From Lysinibacillus antri (GTDB taxonomy: Bacteria; Bacillota; Bacilli; Bacillales_A; Planococcaceae), in the NCBI RefSeq assembly GCF_003977595.1, contig NZ_RYYR01000001.1, forward strand, positions 248,001 to 312,000: a stretch of DNA of 64,000 nt, in the 5' to 3' direction. The notes beneath the pieces were generated by a model that ran no database searches, was not told where the DNA came from, and saw only the letters and a program-made list of their open reading frames with translations. Made by a program: the position numbers and the translations under genes. This document shows positions 43,640-54,499 of this stretch, in pieces (positions within the stretch are counted from its first letter, which is position 1; each line of letters starts with the position of its first letter).

Positions 43640-45907
43640 TTACACAAGCGGCTCGTCTGAACCCCATTGTTTTTTCTCTTTTTTCTCTACTGCTGTACCT
43701 TTTTTACCCATTTCACGAACCTTTAAAGTATACCAAATTTGAGCGGCGATACAGATAGATGAATACATACCTGTAATTAAACCAATTAGTAATGCAATCG
43801 AGAAGTTACGAATAGCTGGTGCGCCAAAGATTAACAATGCAACAACTACTATAATAACCGTTAGCACTGTGTTAATTGAACGACCCATTGTTTGGCGTAA
43901 TGATTTATTTACAATCTCAGCCAATTCTTCTTTTGTTGAAATTCGTCCTTTGCGATCCACATTTTCTCGGATACGGTCAAAGGTAACAATTGTATCGTTA
44001 ATTGAATAACCAACTATCGTTAAAATAGCTGCGATAAATGTGATATCGACTTCTAAACGGAATAGACTAAATAGCGCTACCATGAAGAATACGTCATGTA
44101 CTAAGGATGCAATTGCCCCAACACCCATGCGCCATTCAAATCGGAACGCCACATAAATAATAATTCCTAATGCAGCAATTGAAAGTGCTTTGATCGCATT
44201 TTTAACAAGCTCTTTACCAACTGTGTCTGAAACCGTACTTACGCTAGGCTCATGACCATAATCTTTCAAAACTGCCGCTTTAAAATCTAAAATTTCTTTT
44301 TGAGCTAAGTCATCTTTATAGCGAATTACAGCCGTATTTTGTTCCTCACCCGTAATGACCACATTTTCCGATGGGAATCCAATCGAATCAATATATTCTG
44401 TGATTTCTTCTTGAGTAATTTGTTGATCGGCTAAAATTTCTACACGAGAACCACTTGAGAAGTCGATCCCTAGATTCAATTTAAAAATACCTAAGATGAT
44501 TGCTCCCACTAATAAAATTACGATTGAGAAGGAATAAAACTTCTTACGGTTATGAACAAAGTCAAAACGGTCAAAGTTTGTTGATAAATCTAATGATTCT
44601 AAACCTTCAGAAGCATCATGAATTTTAGATTTTCTAACCCCGTACAATGTTGGACTCTCAAAGTAACCACTCTTAATAAGTAATCCCAGTAATATACGTG
44701 ATAACCAAACAGCTGTTACGAAACTTAATACAATTGAAATCATTAATGTTGTGGCAAACCCTTTAACTGAGCTTGTCCCAAAGTAGAACAGAACTACTGC
44801 TGCAAGTAATGTCGTTAACTGTGCATCAATGATAGCAGATAGTGATTGTTTCGAACCAAGATGATACGCTTCTTTAATCGGTTTACCTGTACGTAGCTCT
44901 TCTCTAATCCGTTCAGCCGTTAAAATGTTCGCATCGACGGCCATCCCAATCCCAAGTACAAGTGCGGCAATACCTGGTAATGTTAGTACTGCATTGATTC
45001 CATTGAAAACTAGTAATACTAAAAACGTAAATACAGATAATGTAATAATTGAAATAAACCCTGGTAATCGGTAATAGAATAACATAAAGATAAAGATTAC
45101 AAGTACACCGACAATACTAGCAAATACAGTACTTTTTAATGCTTGTTCACCGAATTGAGCACCTACAGAGGTAGAATAAATTTCAGTTAATTTAACTGGA
45201 AGTGCACCAGCATTTAAAACACTTGCAAATTCTTTTGTTTCTTGAACCGTAAAGCTACCGCTAATCATAACCTCTGTCGTATTTAATACTTGGTTAACAG
45301 AAGCGGCAGAAACAAACTTCGGATCTGGTTTTTGTGCTTCTGCTGCGTAAGAATCTACACCTTCTTCAAAATCCATCCAAACAACTAATAGATTTTGACC
45401 TGGTGGCATTTGTAAAATCTTTTGTGTAACATCAGCAAATTTAGATGCATCCTTTAATGTAAGTGTTACGATCGGTTGGTTTTGTTGATCAAATGAAGCA
45501 GCAGCCCCACCCTCTTTTAAATCCATTCCATCTAACAATACATTGTCGTTCACATCTCGGAATGTTAAATTAGCCGTACTTGATAACAACTCACGTGCAG
45601 ATGATTGGTCATCAATCCCTGCAAGTTGAACGCGAATTCGATTTTCCCCTTCAACCTGAATACTCGGTTCACTAACGCCAAACTGATTAATTCGGTTTGA
45701 AAGTGCCGTCGTTGTATCCGTCATAACATCCTGTGTAATTTTTTGTCCTTCTTTAAGTGGTGCTACCTCGTAAAGAACCTCAAACCCACCTTGTAAATCA
45801 AGCCCTAGTTTTACGTCTTTTAAAACTCCTTGTACCGTTGTACCCATTGCCGCAAATAACACGATGACGATGAGTGCAAAAGTAAAAATACGGCTTTTTA
45901 GCTTCAT
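43640..45907 (-). CDS. secDF: Protein translocase subunit SecDF (fused)
   Basis: This is the Gram-positive fused SecD-SecF, a proton-driven helper of Sec export. It has 755 residues and 12 predicted membrane helices. SecD half: KLGLDLQGGFEVLYEVAPLK, extracytoplasmic P1 domain, LPGIAALVLGIGMAVDANIL. SecF half: LNLGIDFSSGSRVEILADQQ, AAILTIVGYSINDTIVTFDR, IRENVDRKG. I start at ATG 45907, nine bases after GAGGAGG. In-frame codons further upstream would add an unrelated hydrophilic tail. The ~200 bases upstream to comN show no other gene. Confidence 0.96.
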   Translation of the reverse strand: MKLKSRIFTFALIVIVLFAAMGTTVQGVLKDVKLGLDLQGGFEVLYEVAPLKEGQKITQDVMTDTTTALSNRINQFGVSEPSIQVEGENRIRVQLAGIDDQSSARELLSSTANLTFRDVNDNVLLDGMDLKEGGAAASFDQQNQPIVTLTLKDASKFADVTQKILQMPPGQNLLVVWMDFEEGVDSYAAEAQKPDPKFVSAASVNQVLNTTEVMISGSFTVQETKEFASVLNAGALPVKLTEIYSTSVGAQFGEQALKSTVFASIVGVLVIFIFMLFYYRLPGFISIITLSVFTFLVLLVFNGINAVLTLPGIAALVLGIGMAVDANILTAERIREELRTGKPIKEAYHLGSKQSLSAIIDAQLTTLLAAVVLFYFGTSSVKGFATTLMISIVLSFVTAVWLSRILLGLLIKSGYFESPTLYGVRKSKIHDASEGLESLDLSTNFDRFDFVHNRKKFYSFSIVILLVGAIILGIFKLNLGIDFSSGSRVEILADQQITQEEITEYIDSIGFPSENVVITGEEQNTAVIRYKDDLAQKEILDFKAAVLKDYGHEPSVSTVSDTVGKELVKNAIKALSIAALGIIIYVAFRFEWRMGVGAIASLVHDVFFMVALFSLFRLEVDITFIAAILTIVGYSINDTIVTFDRIRENVDRKGRISTKEELAEIVNKSLRQTMGRSINTVLTVIIVVVALLIFGAPAIRNFSIALLIGLITGMYSSICIAAQIWYTLKVREMGKKGTAVEKKEKKQWGSDEPLV

Positions 45908-46106
45908 TTTAAAAATCCTCCTCAAACTTGTGTCTACACAATCTGCGTACACACAAAAACGCCTGAAACGTTTCTTACCGAAAATATGTTGTTGTAACTC
46001 TTTCATGATTTGACAAAAACTTATACAAATCAACAATTTATATGTAGCATACTAATTATGAGTCACAAAGGCTAACCTGTCAAACTGAATCCCTATAAAA
46101 TAATTC

Positions 46107-46418
46107 TCAATTTTGAGTGGATCTGGGCTTAAGAAGTTCGTTTAATTCGTCTTGATTCAATTCGCCAAACCAATTATCAGATTGGAATTGTTGTATTTGG
46201 AAATGACTAACAATTTCGGATGCTTTTATTGAATAAATGGTCGAAACAATTTCATATAAATGAATCTCCTCCATTTTCTTCTTTCGCCATTTTTTTTGAA
46301 TACAAAAATTCCAAATGTCCTCCACAGTAATTTGGTCATACTCGTAATACTGAATTTCCTCTAATTTACTTTCTAGAACTGGTAAAACTTTATTGAAAAG
46401 CTTGTCGTATTGAATCAT
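46107..46418 (-). CDS. comN: Post-transcriptional regulator ComN (YrzD)
   Basis: The 103-residue protein begins MIQYDKLFNKVLPVLESKLE and contains ITVEDIWNFCIQKKWRKKKM and VSTIYSIKASEIVSHFQIQQ, matching the ComN family. In B. subtilis ComN affects comE mRNA and localises with DivIVA (family knowledge). Start is ATG 46418 after GGGGTG; a longer frame exists but adds an unconserved basic tail. It lies between spoVB (divergent) and secDF, as in B. subtilis. Confidence 0.88.
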   Translation of the reverse strand: MIQYDKLFNKVLPVLESKLEEIQYYEYDQITVEDIWNFCIQKKWRKKKMEEIHLYEIVSTIYSIKASEIVSHFQIQQFQSDNWFGELNQDELNELLKPRSTQN

Positions 46419-46510
46419 AACATTCACCCCATCCAATAGTTTTAAGTCTCGTCCCCTTTGCATACAAATATTGTAGCTGATATTTCTTTTTATGAGAAGG
46501 GATTGAATGA

Positions 46511-48031
46511 ATGGGATCGTCGTTTATTAAAGGAACAATTTTTCTAACGTTTGTCATCTTCTTATCGAAGCTTTTTGGCTTTATATATAGGATGCAATTT
46601 ATGCGTGTTGCAGGAGAAGAAGCTGTAGGGATTTACATGACCTCCTACCCAGCTTTTGTTTTTTTTATTTCCCTCCTACAACTCGGCATTCCAATTGCCC
46701 TTGCTAAAATTGTGGCCGAGCTTCATGCAAAAAAACGAGATGGTCAATTAAAATCCGTTATGCAAACTGCAACGAGATGGTCAATCATTTCGATTATTCT
46801 CTTTGCACCAATTCTGTATTTCTTTATTCCATTTTTGGCAGGCACACTATTACATAATGAAGCAACTAAGTTAACCTTATATATCGCATTAGGTGCCGTT
46901 CCAATCGTTGTTTTTTCAGGTTTAATTCGAGGATATTTACAAGGGATTGCCGTTATTTCAGCTACTGCCTGGTCACAAATGCTCGAACAATTGGTCCGAA
47001 TTGCATTAATTACAACTTTATTGCCGCTATTTGTAACACCAGAAAACCCCACTTCAACTGCTGCCTATGCAATGGCCATTACAGCTGCGGGTGAACTATT
47101 CTCATTTATTTACTTATATATCCATTACACAATAAAGAAAAAAAGACCGAAACAATCTGAAAGCACAAAACCTTACCCTGCTATGCCACTTTTACGAATT
47201 GCAGTCCCTTCAGCGGGCAGTCGATTGTTCGGTACCTTTACTTGGTTTTTAGAGCCGATTGTATTTTTAAAAGCTTTAACCGTTGCAGGTGTGACGGCAG
47301 CAGGGGCAACAACTTTATACGGAGTTATTTCTGGCGTACATATTCCGTTGTTGTTATTTCCTTCTTTTATACCAAACGCCCTAGCAATTGTGTTAATTCC
47401 AGCTGTTAGTGATGCTGTTGCAAGAAGCAATCATCAATTATTAAATGAACGTATTGGTATTTCATTACGCTTATCGTCTATTGTTGGTTGTTATGCTGCA
47501 ACTTATTTTTTCTTACACGGCGATGAGTTAGCGATGAAATTGTTCCATTTAGAGGAAAACCGTGGATTTATGCGTGTATTAGCTCCCATTTTTTACTTTT
47601 ACTATATCCAAAGCCCTCTACATTCGATTTTGCAAGCAGTCGATGAGGCACGCCCTGCTATGATGAATTCGATTTATGGTGGACTTGGAAAATTATTTGT
47701 CATGTTTGTCCTGGCATCTCAACCATTTATTCAAGAGTTTGGTGCAATCATCGCAATCGGCTTTGGTGTGTTAATCACATCATTTTTACACATCGCCACA
47801 CTGCGTAGTCATAAAATGATTGCTGCTGGTTTTAGATTTTTTGCCATTCCATACGGTATTTTTATTATAACTTGTGTTGCACAAACATTTATTTTACCAA
47901 AGTTGTCCTTTGATTTTTGGACAAACAGTGGGATGACGGTCCTATTATTGACAATCCTTTTACTTTTAACAAACCAATTAAAATGGAGTGATTTTAAATT
48001 TTTACGATCCATTTTTACTAGACGATCGTAA
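46511..48031 (+). CDS. spoVB: Stage V sporulation protein B (MurJ/MATE-like lipid flippase family)
   Basis: The 506-residue protein has about 14 membrane segments. The N-terminus SSFIKGTIFLTFVIFLSKLF and the blocks GFIYRMQFMRVAGEEAVGIY and ALGAVPIVVFSGLIRGYLQG are typical of SpoVB in the MOP superfamily. It is required for spore cortex peptidoglycan and presumably flips a lipid-linked precursor in the forespore outer membrane. The ribosome site is AAGGG, nine bases before the ATG. Its last 30 bases overlap the convergent DUF421 gene. Confidence 0.93.
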   Translation: MGSSFIKGTIFLTFVIFLSKLFGFIYRMQFMRVAGEEAVGIYMTSYPAFVFFISLLQLGIPIALAKIVAELHAKKRDGQLKSVMQTATRWSIISIILFAPILYFFIPFLAGTLLHNEATKLTLYIALGAVPIVVFSGLIRGYLQGIAVISATAWSQMLEQLVRIALITTLLPLFVTPENPTSTAAYAMAITAAGELFSFIYLYIHYTIKKKRPKQSESTKPYPAMPLLRIAVPSAGSRLFGTFTWFLEPIVFLKALTVAGVTAAGATTLYGVISGVHIPLLLFPSFIPNALAIVLIPAVSDAVARSNHQLLNERIGISLRLSSIVGCYAATYFFLHGDELAMKLFHLEENRGFMRVLAPIFYFYYIQSPLHSILQAVDEARPAMMNSIYGGLGKLFVMFVLASQPFIQEFGAIIAIGFGVLITSFLHIATLRSHKMIAAGFRFFAIPYGIFIITCVAQTFILPKLSFDFWTNSGMTVLLLTILLLLTNQLKWSDFKFLRSIFTRRS

Positions 48032-48652
48032 TTGGACTTGAATATCGTAATTTTCATAGCAGCAAAAGAAAATTTCCTCCAAATTGTTGTACCCTTTGTT
48101 TTTCAAGCTTTGGATAAGCCATTCTTTATCTTTCTGGATTAACGTTAAATGTCTTTCAACAATAAAACCATCTACAATTAACGGTAAAATTAATGGATCA
48201 TCATCTTTTAAAAAAATTGATAATTTCCCCGAAGGCTCTAAAAAGGCATACGCAATTTTAGAAACGGAGGGGATTCTTTCTTCACGCATCTGTTGGAATA
48301 AGTCGTCTAAATTATATCGTTGCTTTCGCATTTCTTCTTGTTGGATGACGCCATCACGAACCATGATGGAAGGATCCCCATCAATTAAATCTCGTACCTT
48401 CTTATTTTTAAGTGTAATAAGGGAATTTAAATATTGAATAATAAATAAAATGATAATTGGAAAAACATTTTGAAACAAAGGTGTATCCACATCTTCTAAT
48501 GCAAAGGCAACACATTCTGCAATTAAAACAAAGATAACTAAGTCCATGATACTTAATTCGCCAACTTCTCTTTTTCCCATTAAACGAAATACAATTAAAA
48601 TAAAGATATATAAAAATATCGTTCTTAAAAGAATTTCCAAATAAACTTCCAT
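48002..48652 (-). CDS. DUF421 family membrane protein (YrbG/YetF type)
   Basis: The 216-residue protein has three N-terminal membrane helices (MEVYLEILLRTIFLYIFILI, then RLMGKREVGELSIMDLVIFV) followed by two small cytoplasmic DUF421 alpha/beta domains (LIDGDPSIMVRDGVIQQEEM, then RYNLDDLFQQMREE). Family members in Bacillus (YetF, YrbG) are linked to spore membrane/germination assemblies; a precise function is not settled. Start is ATG 48652, eight bases after AAAGGA. The 3' end overlaps spoVB tail to tail by 30 bases, so a simple shared terminator is absent. Confidence 0.9.
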   Translation of the reverse strand: MEVYLEILLRTIFLYIFILIVFRLMGKREVGELSIMDLVIFVLIAECVAFALEDVDTPLFQNVFPIIILFIIQYLNSLITLKNKKVRDLIDGDPSIMVRDGVIQQEEMRKQRYNLDDLFQQMREERIPSVSKIAYAFLEPSGKLSIFLKDDDPLILPLIVDGFIVERHLTLIQKDKEWLIQSLKNKGYNNLEEIFFCCYENYDIQVQLRSSSKNGS

Positions 48653-48700
48653 AGCGCACATCCTTTCACATCCATTGTACTCACAACAAAAAAGGACTAT

Positions 48701-48741
48701 ACCCCGAAAAGCAGAAAGGCGTTCGTCCAGCTTCGAAAGCA
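48701..48741. repeat. Fragment of the AAAAGCG interspersed repeat
   Basis: CCCCGAAAAGCAGAAAGGCG, then TTCGTCCAGCTTCGAAAGC resembles the left edge of the composite repeats at 2222 and 18187 and the fragment at 60515. It looks like a degenerate solo end. Confidence 0.45.
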
Positions 48742-48747
48742 AAAATT

Positions 48748-48793
48748 AAAAAAGCTTACTTATTCGGAACTTGTCCAAATGAGTAAGCTTTTG
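48748..48793 (-). terminator. Terminator of the ruvA-ruvB-queA-tgt-yajC operon
   Basis: On the minus strand AAAAGCTTACT (48792-48782) pairs with AGTAAGCTTTT (48760-48750), followed by TTAATTTTTG. It begins eight bases after the yajC stop. Confidence 0.85.
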
Positions 48794-48800
48794 ATTTGTC

Positions 48801-49061
48801 TTATTCAGTAATAACACGACCAATTGCTTGGCGCTCAAATTTCATACGCGTATTACCTTCAACAATAATCGTTACTGTTGCATCTTCAATTGCATCCACT
48901 TCTCCGTGAAGTCCACCAATCGTTACAACACGATCTCCCTTTTTTAAACCACTTTGCATTTGCGCAGTTGCTTTTTGTCTTTTTTGCGCTGGTCGGATTA
49001 AAATAAACCACATTGCAACGAACATAATTAGGATAGGTAATAAGCCTGTTAAAGTATCCAT
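48801..49061 (-). CDS. yajC: Preprotein translocase subunit YajC (YrbF)
   Basis: The 86-residue protein has one N-terminal membrane helix (LLPILIMFVAMWFILIRPAQ), then KRQKATAQMQSGLKKGDRVV and TIGGLHGEVDAIEDATVTII. YajC associates with SecDF and supports translocation. It is the last gene of the ruvAB-queA-tgt operon. Start ATG follows GGGGGATATAG. Confidence 0.95.
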   Translation of the reverse strand: MDTLTGLLPILIMFVAMWFILIRPAQKRQKATAQMQSGLKKGDRVVTIGGLHGEVDAIEDATVTIIVEGNTRMKFERQAIGRVITE

Positions 49062-49220
49062 GTATCTATATCCCCCTTTCTAAATCTCACTTTTTAAGTA
49101 TAGTATAAACCCTTAGAAAAAAGCGATTTCAAACGTTAGTTTTTATAAAAATAATCAGATTTTTATTATATATTAGTAGTTATCTTCTTTTTTTCGTAAC
49201 AATTTGTCACAAACTTTAAG

Positions 49221-50384
<1,164 letters not shown>

Positions 50385-50405
50385 TTATTTAAAAAGTGCT
50401 TCTTG

Positions 50406-51443
50406 TTAGCGGATTGGTCGAATAAACATCGCATCTCCAAAACTAAAGAAACGATATTTTTCTTCTACTGCCTTATTATACGCATTTAGGATAATTTCTC
50501 TAGTCGTAAGCGCACTAACAAGCATGACTAATGTTGATTTTGGTAAATGGAAGTTCGTAATTAATCCATCGATTGCTTTATATTCAAAGCCAGGATAAAT
50601 AAAAATGCTTGTCCATCCTTGTTCCGCGCGTATTTCTCCATCATATTTTTGAGCGATTGTCTCTAGTGTACGCGTTGATGTCGTACCAACGGCAATTACT
50701 TTTCCACCGTTCGCTTTTGTTTCGTTAATCACTTTCGCTGTTTCTTCCGATACACTATAAAATTCTGAATGCATATCATGATTTTCTATGGAATCAACAC
50801 TTACAGGACGGAAAGTACCAAGGCCTACATGAAGTGTAACAAAGGCAATTTTTACACCTTTTTGTTGAATTTGTTCTAAAATTTCATTGGTGAAGTGTAA
50901 TCCTGCAGTTGGTGCAGCGGCAGACCCAATTTCCTTCGAGTAAACTGTTTGATAGCGTTCTCGGTCATCCAATGTTTCGTGGATATATGGTGGCAACGGC
51001 ATTTCTCCTAATTTATCCAAAATTTCATAAAAAATACCATCATAATGAAACTTAAATACGCGACCACCATGTTCTAATTCATTAATACATGTTGCCTTTA
51101 GTAAGCCTTCTCCAAAGGAAATCTCTGTCCCTACTTTTACACGCTTCGCGGGCTTAACAAGGGTTTCCCATTCATCATTTTCACCTTGTTTTAATAATAG
51201 CACCTCAATATTGGCACCTGTCTCTTCCTTTGTACCAAAAAGTCTTGCAGGCATGACACGCGTATCATTTAAAACAAGGCAGTCTCCTTCGTGTAGCTCT
51301 TCTACAATCTGTTTAAAATAACTATGTTCCACTTCCCCCGTTTTTTTGTCCACAATCATTAATCGACTTGCCGTACGATCTTCTAGTGGTGTTTGAGCAA
51401 TTAACTCTTCTGGTAGGTGGAAATCAAAATCTTCTACTTTCAT
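50406..51443 (-). CDS. queA: S-adenosylmethionine:tRNA ribosyltransferase-isomerase QueA
   Basis: QueA transfers and rearranges the ribosyl group of SAM onto preQ1-tRNA to make epoxyqueuosine. The 345-residue protein starts [20 protein letters not shown] and contains [32 protein letters not shown] and [20 protein letters not shown], all family hallmarks. It is 17 bases after ruvB. Confidence 0.97.
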   Translation of the reverse strand: MKVEDFDFHLPEELIAQTPLEDRTASRLMIVDKKTGEVEHSYFKQIVEELHEGDCLVLNDTRVMPARLFGTKEETGANIEVLLLKQGENDEWETLVKPAKRVKVGTEISFGEGLLKATCINELEHGGRVFKFHYDGIFYEILDKLGEMPLPPYIHETLDDRERYQTVYSKEIGSAAAPTAGLHFTNEILEQIQQKGVKIAFVTLHVGLGTFRPVSVDSIENHDMHSEFYSVSEETAKVINETKANGGKVIAVGTTSTRTLETIAQKYDGEIRAEQGWTSIFIYPGFEYKAIDGLITNFHLPKSTLVMLVSALTTREIILNAYNKAVEEKYRFFSFGDAMFIRPIR

Positions 51444-51460
51444 TTATGTTACATCCTTTT

Positions 51461-52465
51461 TTAAGTTTGTTCTGGATAAGTATAACCAAAATGTTCATAT
51501 GCTAATTTCGTCGCAACACGTCCTCTTGGTGTGCGTTGAATGAAGCCGATTTGCATTAAATAAGGTTCATAGACATCTTCAATCGTGATTCGTTCTTCCC
51601 CGATTGACGCAGCTAATGTATCGAGTCCAACTGGGCCACCTCTGAACCCTTCAATCATACTGACCATCAGTTTATGATCGATATGATCAAGGCCTTGTGG
51701 ATCCACTTGCAACAATTCAAGCGCCTGATTTGCTAGTGATAAAGTGATCGATCCATCCCCAATTACTTGTGCATAATCGCGAACGCGTTTTAATAATCGG
51801 TTTGATATACGAGGTGTCCCACGAGAGCGTCTGGCAATTTCCCTCGCTGCCAATCGATCAATATTCACCTCAAATACGAGACTGCTGCGTAATACAATCT
51901 CTACTAAGGATTCTTCATCGTAATAATCTAAACGCAGCAATACGCCAAAACGATCTCGTAAAGGCGCAGATAAAGAACCAGCTCTTGTCGTAGCCCCAAC
52001 TAATGTAAACGGAGGTAAATCTAGACGTATTGTTCTTGCTTCAGGTCCCTTTCCTACGACAATATCAAGGCAGAAGTCTTCCATTGCAGGATATAACACT
52101 TCCTCAATTGCTCGTGGTAACCGATGAATCTCATCGATAAATAGGACATCTCCAGGCTGAAGCGAGCTTAAAATGGCTGCTAAGTCTCCTGGTCGTTCAA
52201 TAGCCGGTCCACTTGTTAAACGAATGTTGACATCCAATTCATTGGCAATCACTGCTGCTAGAGTCGTTTTCCCTAGTCCTGGTGGGCCATATAGTAACAC
52301 ATGATCAAGGCTTTCTTGCCGTTTTTTCGCAGCTTCGATAAACACACTTAAGTTATCTTTTACTTTTTGTTGACCGATATATTGTGATAGTTTTTGAGGG
52401 CGAAGGGATAGTTCGTATTGTTCATCAAACTCGTTTGCCTCACTTGAAATAATTCGATCCGACAT
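51461..52465 (-). CDS. ruvB: Holliday junction branch-migration ATPase RuvB
   Basis: The 334-residue AAA+ motor of RuvAB branch migration has Walker [21 protein letters not shown], Walker [21 protein letters not shown] and sensor [19 protein letters not shown], with the winged-helix C-terminus [20 protein letters not shown]. It lies 12 bases after ruvA. RuvC is absent in Bacillus-type genomes, where RecU resolves junctions. Confidence 0.98.
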   Translation of the reverse strand: MSDRIISSEANEFDEQYELSLRPQKLSQYIGQQKVKDNLSVFIEAAKKRQESLDHVLLYGPPGLGKTTLAAVIANELDVNIRLTSGPAIERPGDLAAILSSLQPGDVLFIDEIHRLPRAIEEVLYPAMEDFCLDIVVGKGPEARTIRLDLPPFTLVGATTRAGSLSAPLRDRFGVLLRLDYYDEESLVEIVLRSSLVFEVNIDRLAAREIARRSRGTPRISNRLLKRVRDYAQVIGDGSITLSLANQALELLQVDPQGLDHIDHKLMVSMIEGFRGGPVGLDTLAASIGEERITIEDVYEPYLMQIGFIQRTPRGRVATKLAYEHFGYTYPEQT

Positions 52466-52477
52466 TGTTCTCCCTCC

Positions 52478-53098
52478 TTATTTCGTTTTTAATAACAATT
52501 GCAATGCTTGCTTCATATAACTTTCCGTTGAAGTAAGTTGGTCATTTTCATCTAGTTTAGGCTTAATTTTTGCTAATTCCTTATCTGAATAACCTAGTGC
52601 CACTAATGCTAACATGGCCTCTTCTAACTCCTGTTTATTTGGATTTACCCCGAATAACGGCAATTCATCTTCCGCACTTGGTAATTCTACCTGTTCAAGC
52701 AATGCACCAAGTTTTCCTTTTAAATCGAGAATCATTTGGCGTGCAGTTTTTTTTCCTACACCAGGAAACTTCACTAAGAAAGCTTCATCTTCTATTTCAA
52801 TCGCTTGAATGACTTGATTCGGATTGCCACTTGCTAAAATCGCTAAAGCCCCTTTAGGACCAATCCCTGACACTTGAATGAGTTTTCTAAACAATTCTCG
52901 TTCATCGAGTGACTTAAATCCATAAATCATATGTGCATCTTCTCGAACATGCATATGTACAAATATCTGTTGCGTATCCTCTTTAATGCGAAACGCAAAC
53001 GGATTTGGCGTAAAAATTTGCCACCCTATTCCAAGCTGGTCTAACACGACATATTCTGGTGTAACTCTCGTAATTTGTCCTTTTATATAATCATACAT
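52478..53098 (-). CDS. ruvA: Holliday junction helicase subunit RuvA
   Basis: RuvA holds the four-way junction and loads RuvB. The 206-residue protein has the OB domain (MYDYIKGQITRVTPEYVVLD), tandem helix-hairpin-helix motifs (LIQVSGIGPKGALAILASGN and LVKFPGVGKKTARQMILDLK), an acidic linker and domain III (EEAMLALVALGYSDKELAKI). It is the first gene of its operon. In B. subtilis bofC lies just upstream; it is not present here. Confidence 0.97.
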   Translation of the reverse strand: MYDYIKGQITRVTPEYVVLDQLGIGWQIFTPNPFAFRIKEDTQQIFVHMHVREDAHMIYGFKSLDERELFRKLIQVSGIGPKGALAILASGNPNQVIQAIEIEDEAFLVKFPGVGKKTARQMILDLKGKLGALLEQVELPSAEDELPLFGVNPNKQELEEAMLALVALGYSDKELAKIKPKLDENDQLTSTESYMKQALQLLLKTK

Positions 53099-53292
53099 CG
53101 AAATCCCTCACAATCACTTTTAAAATTATAGCATATTGACCTCACGAGCCCGTAGTATAGCTACATCGAATTTTAAAAACGCATAATTATTATCTTGCTT
53201 AAAGAGAAGAAACAAAAACCTTCAATCAGTATTACTTGATAATGAAGAAGTAAATTATATTTTCTACACTTTTAATGAGTAAAATATTTATA

Positions 53293-53326
53293 AAATAAGC
53301 GGCCTACCACTGTAAGCCGCTTATTT
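53293..53326. repeat. Hairpin of the CGCRGCTTAC family, copy 3
   Basis: AGCGGCCTAC (about 53298-53307) pairs with TGTAAGCCGCT, flanked by AAATA and TTATTTTATT. It is the inverted version of the 4145 and 56629 hairpins, and its tail resembles a terminator in both directions. The ~190 bases between ruvA and this hairpin hold no gene. Confidence 0.65.
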
Positions 53327-53374
53327 TATTAGAAGCATAAGATATACAACCTAACTGTGAGTGGGCCTTTCACA

Positions 53375-53520
53375 AAGCCGGTGACAAAAACGCCACATCG
53401 TGTGGCATTGTCACCATGACCAACATCGTGTTGGCCCCAAAGACAAGTCGTAAAGACACGTATAACGTGGTTTTGCGGCTTGTGTGCATAGCCCGCACAC
53501 TCCGGAAACTATATACAAAA
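53375..53520. repeat. Interspersed structured repeat (full copy)
   Basis: A chain of hairpins: GGTGACAA pairs with TTGTCACC around GCCACATCGTGTGGC; then CCAACATCGTGTTGG; then AAGACAAGTCGTAAAGAC and CACGTATAACGTGG; then TTTTGCGGCTTGTGTGC and a GTGTGC/GCACAC closing. The first hairpin recurs at 2263-2300 with GCCGACAA/TTGTCGGC, and the last part at 4020-4112. Differences fall in pairs that preserve the stems. Confidence 0.7.
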
Positions 53521-53581
53521 TTATATATAAGTACTTCTTACATAAACGTTACTGAAAAGGCTTTATTTTATTAATAAACCA

Positions 53582-53611
53582 AAAGAAAGACCGCCCAATT
53601 TTAGACGGTCA
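53582..53611 (-). terminator. Terminator of the safA-kinase operon
   Basis: On the minus strand GACCGTC (53610-53604) pairs with GGGCGGTC (ending near 53589), followed by TTTCTTTTGG. It lies ~35 bases beyond the kinase-like gene. Confidence 0.75.
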
Positions 53612-53646
53612 GCATTTATCTTCTATTCTTCTAATAATATCATAGA

Positions 53647-54498
53647 TCACGATGATTGTAATTTTTCAGTTTCTGCAACTAATCGAGGCCAATGCCTTAA
53701 TGCGTTTTCTGTAAATGGCATTAAATAGTCTAAGAACACTTCACGCTCATAATCACCTAATTGTAAAACGTATAGCCATTCCCTTAACAGCTCATTCGGG
53801 TATTGCAAATAATATAGCTTTTGTTTACAAAGCTCATATAAAAATGGACTTTCAGAAAAAAGCTTTTTTATATTATAGTCCATCGTCGGAAGCGCTCGAT
53901 GCATCCATAATAACATTTCTTCTGCGGAATCTCCAACAACGGCTAAATCAAAATCAATTAGTTTCATACTTTTATCTTCACAAATTAAAAAGTTATGATG
54001 CACGACATCACCATGAAGCAAAGTAAGCTTACCACTAATTTTTTGTCTTCGCTTTCGCATTTGTTTCAATACTCTACTGGCATAGAGAACAATATCAAAG
54101 AAAGCCTCATTCAAATAGGGCACTAATTCTTTTTCATGTAAAAGAAAACGTTCCAGTCGTGCGTTCCATTTATGATATAAATGTTGTCTAGGAACACGAT
54201 AACTATTTTTCCAATCAATTAAATGACTCGTATCGTGTAACGCATTTAAAATCGTTAAAGCTTGCTTTCGCTGAAGTTCATTCGAGAAGTCTGCACTCAA
54301 GCTATTACTTTGCCAAACTTGAACAAGTAAGTCTGGCTCATTACTCTTTTTTAATGGGATCACATATGGAAACTTAATGGATTCAAGTTGTTGGTGAATG
54401 AATTTTACTTTTTCGTACACTGAATAATTATCGTATTTTTTAATAAATAATGTTCCTTTTGATGTTTCATGCTTCCATATATTATTTTTTATTTGCAT
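53647..54498 (-). CDS. Spore-coat-associated kinase-like protein (APH/CotS fold)
   Basis: The 283-residue protein has an aminoglycoside-phosphotransferase/choline-kinase-like fold. LLHGDVVHHNFLICEDKSMK supplies the catalytic HGDxxxxN loop (H, D and N present), and LIDFDLAVVGDSAEEMLLWM the metal-binding DFD. An N-terminal lobe with KGTLFIKKYD precedes it. Homologues (CotS, CotI, YsxE, YtaA) are spore-coat proteins. It starts one base after the safA stop, so the two genes are probably co-transcribed and the protein is likely a coat component of the same layer. The substrate is unknown. Confidence 0.87.
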   Translation of the reverse strand: MQIKNNIWKHETSKGTLFIKKYDNYSVYEKVKFIHQQLESIKFPYVIPLKKSNEPDLLVQVWQSNSLSADFSNELQRKQALTILNALHDTSHLIDWKNSYRVPRQHLYHKWNARLERFLLHEKELVPYLNEAFFDIVLYASRVLKQMRKRRQKISGKLTLLHGDVVHHNFLICEDKSMKLIDFDLAVVGDSAEEMLLWMHRALPTMDYNIKKLFSESPFLYELCKQKLYYLQYPNELLREWLYVLQLGDYEREVFLDYLMPFTENALRHWPRLVAETEKLQSS

Positions 54499-54499
54499 T

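Noticed and set aside
45908-46036. Longer N-terminus of SecDF
   Set aside because: The extra residues are unlike any SecD; ATG 45907 has GAGGAGG upstream and starts the first membrane helix properly.
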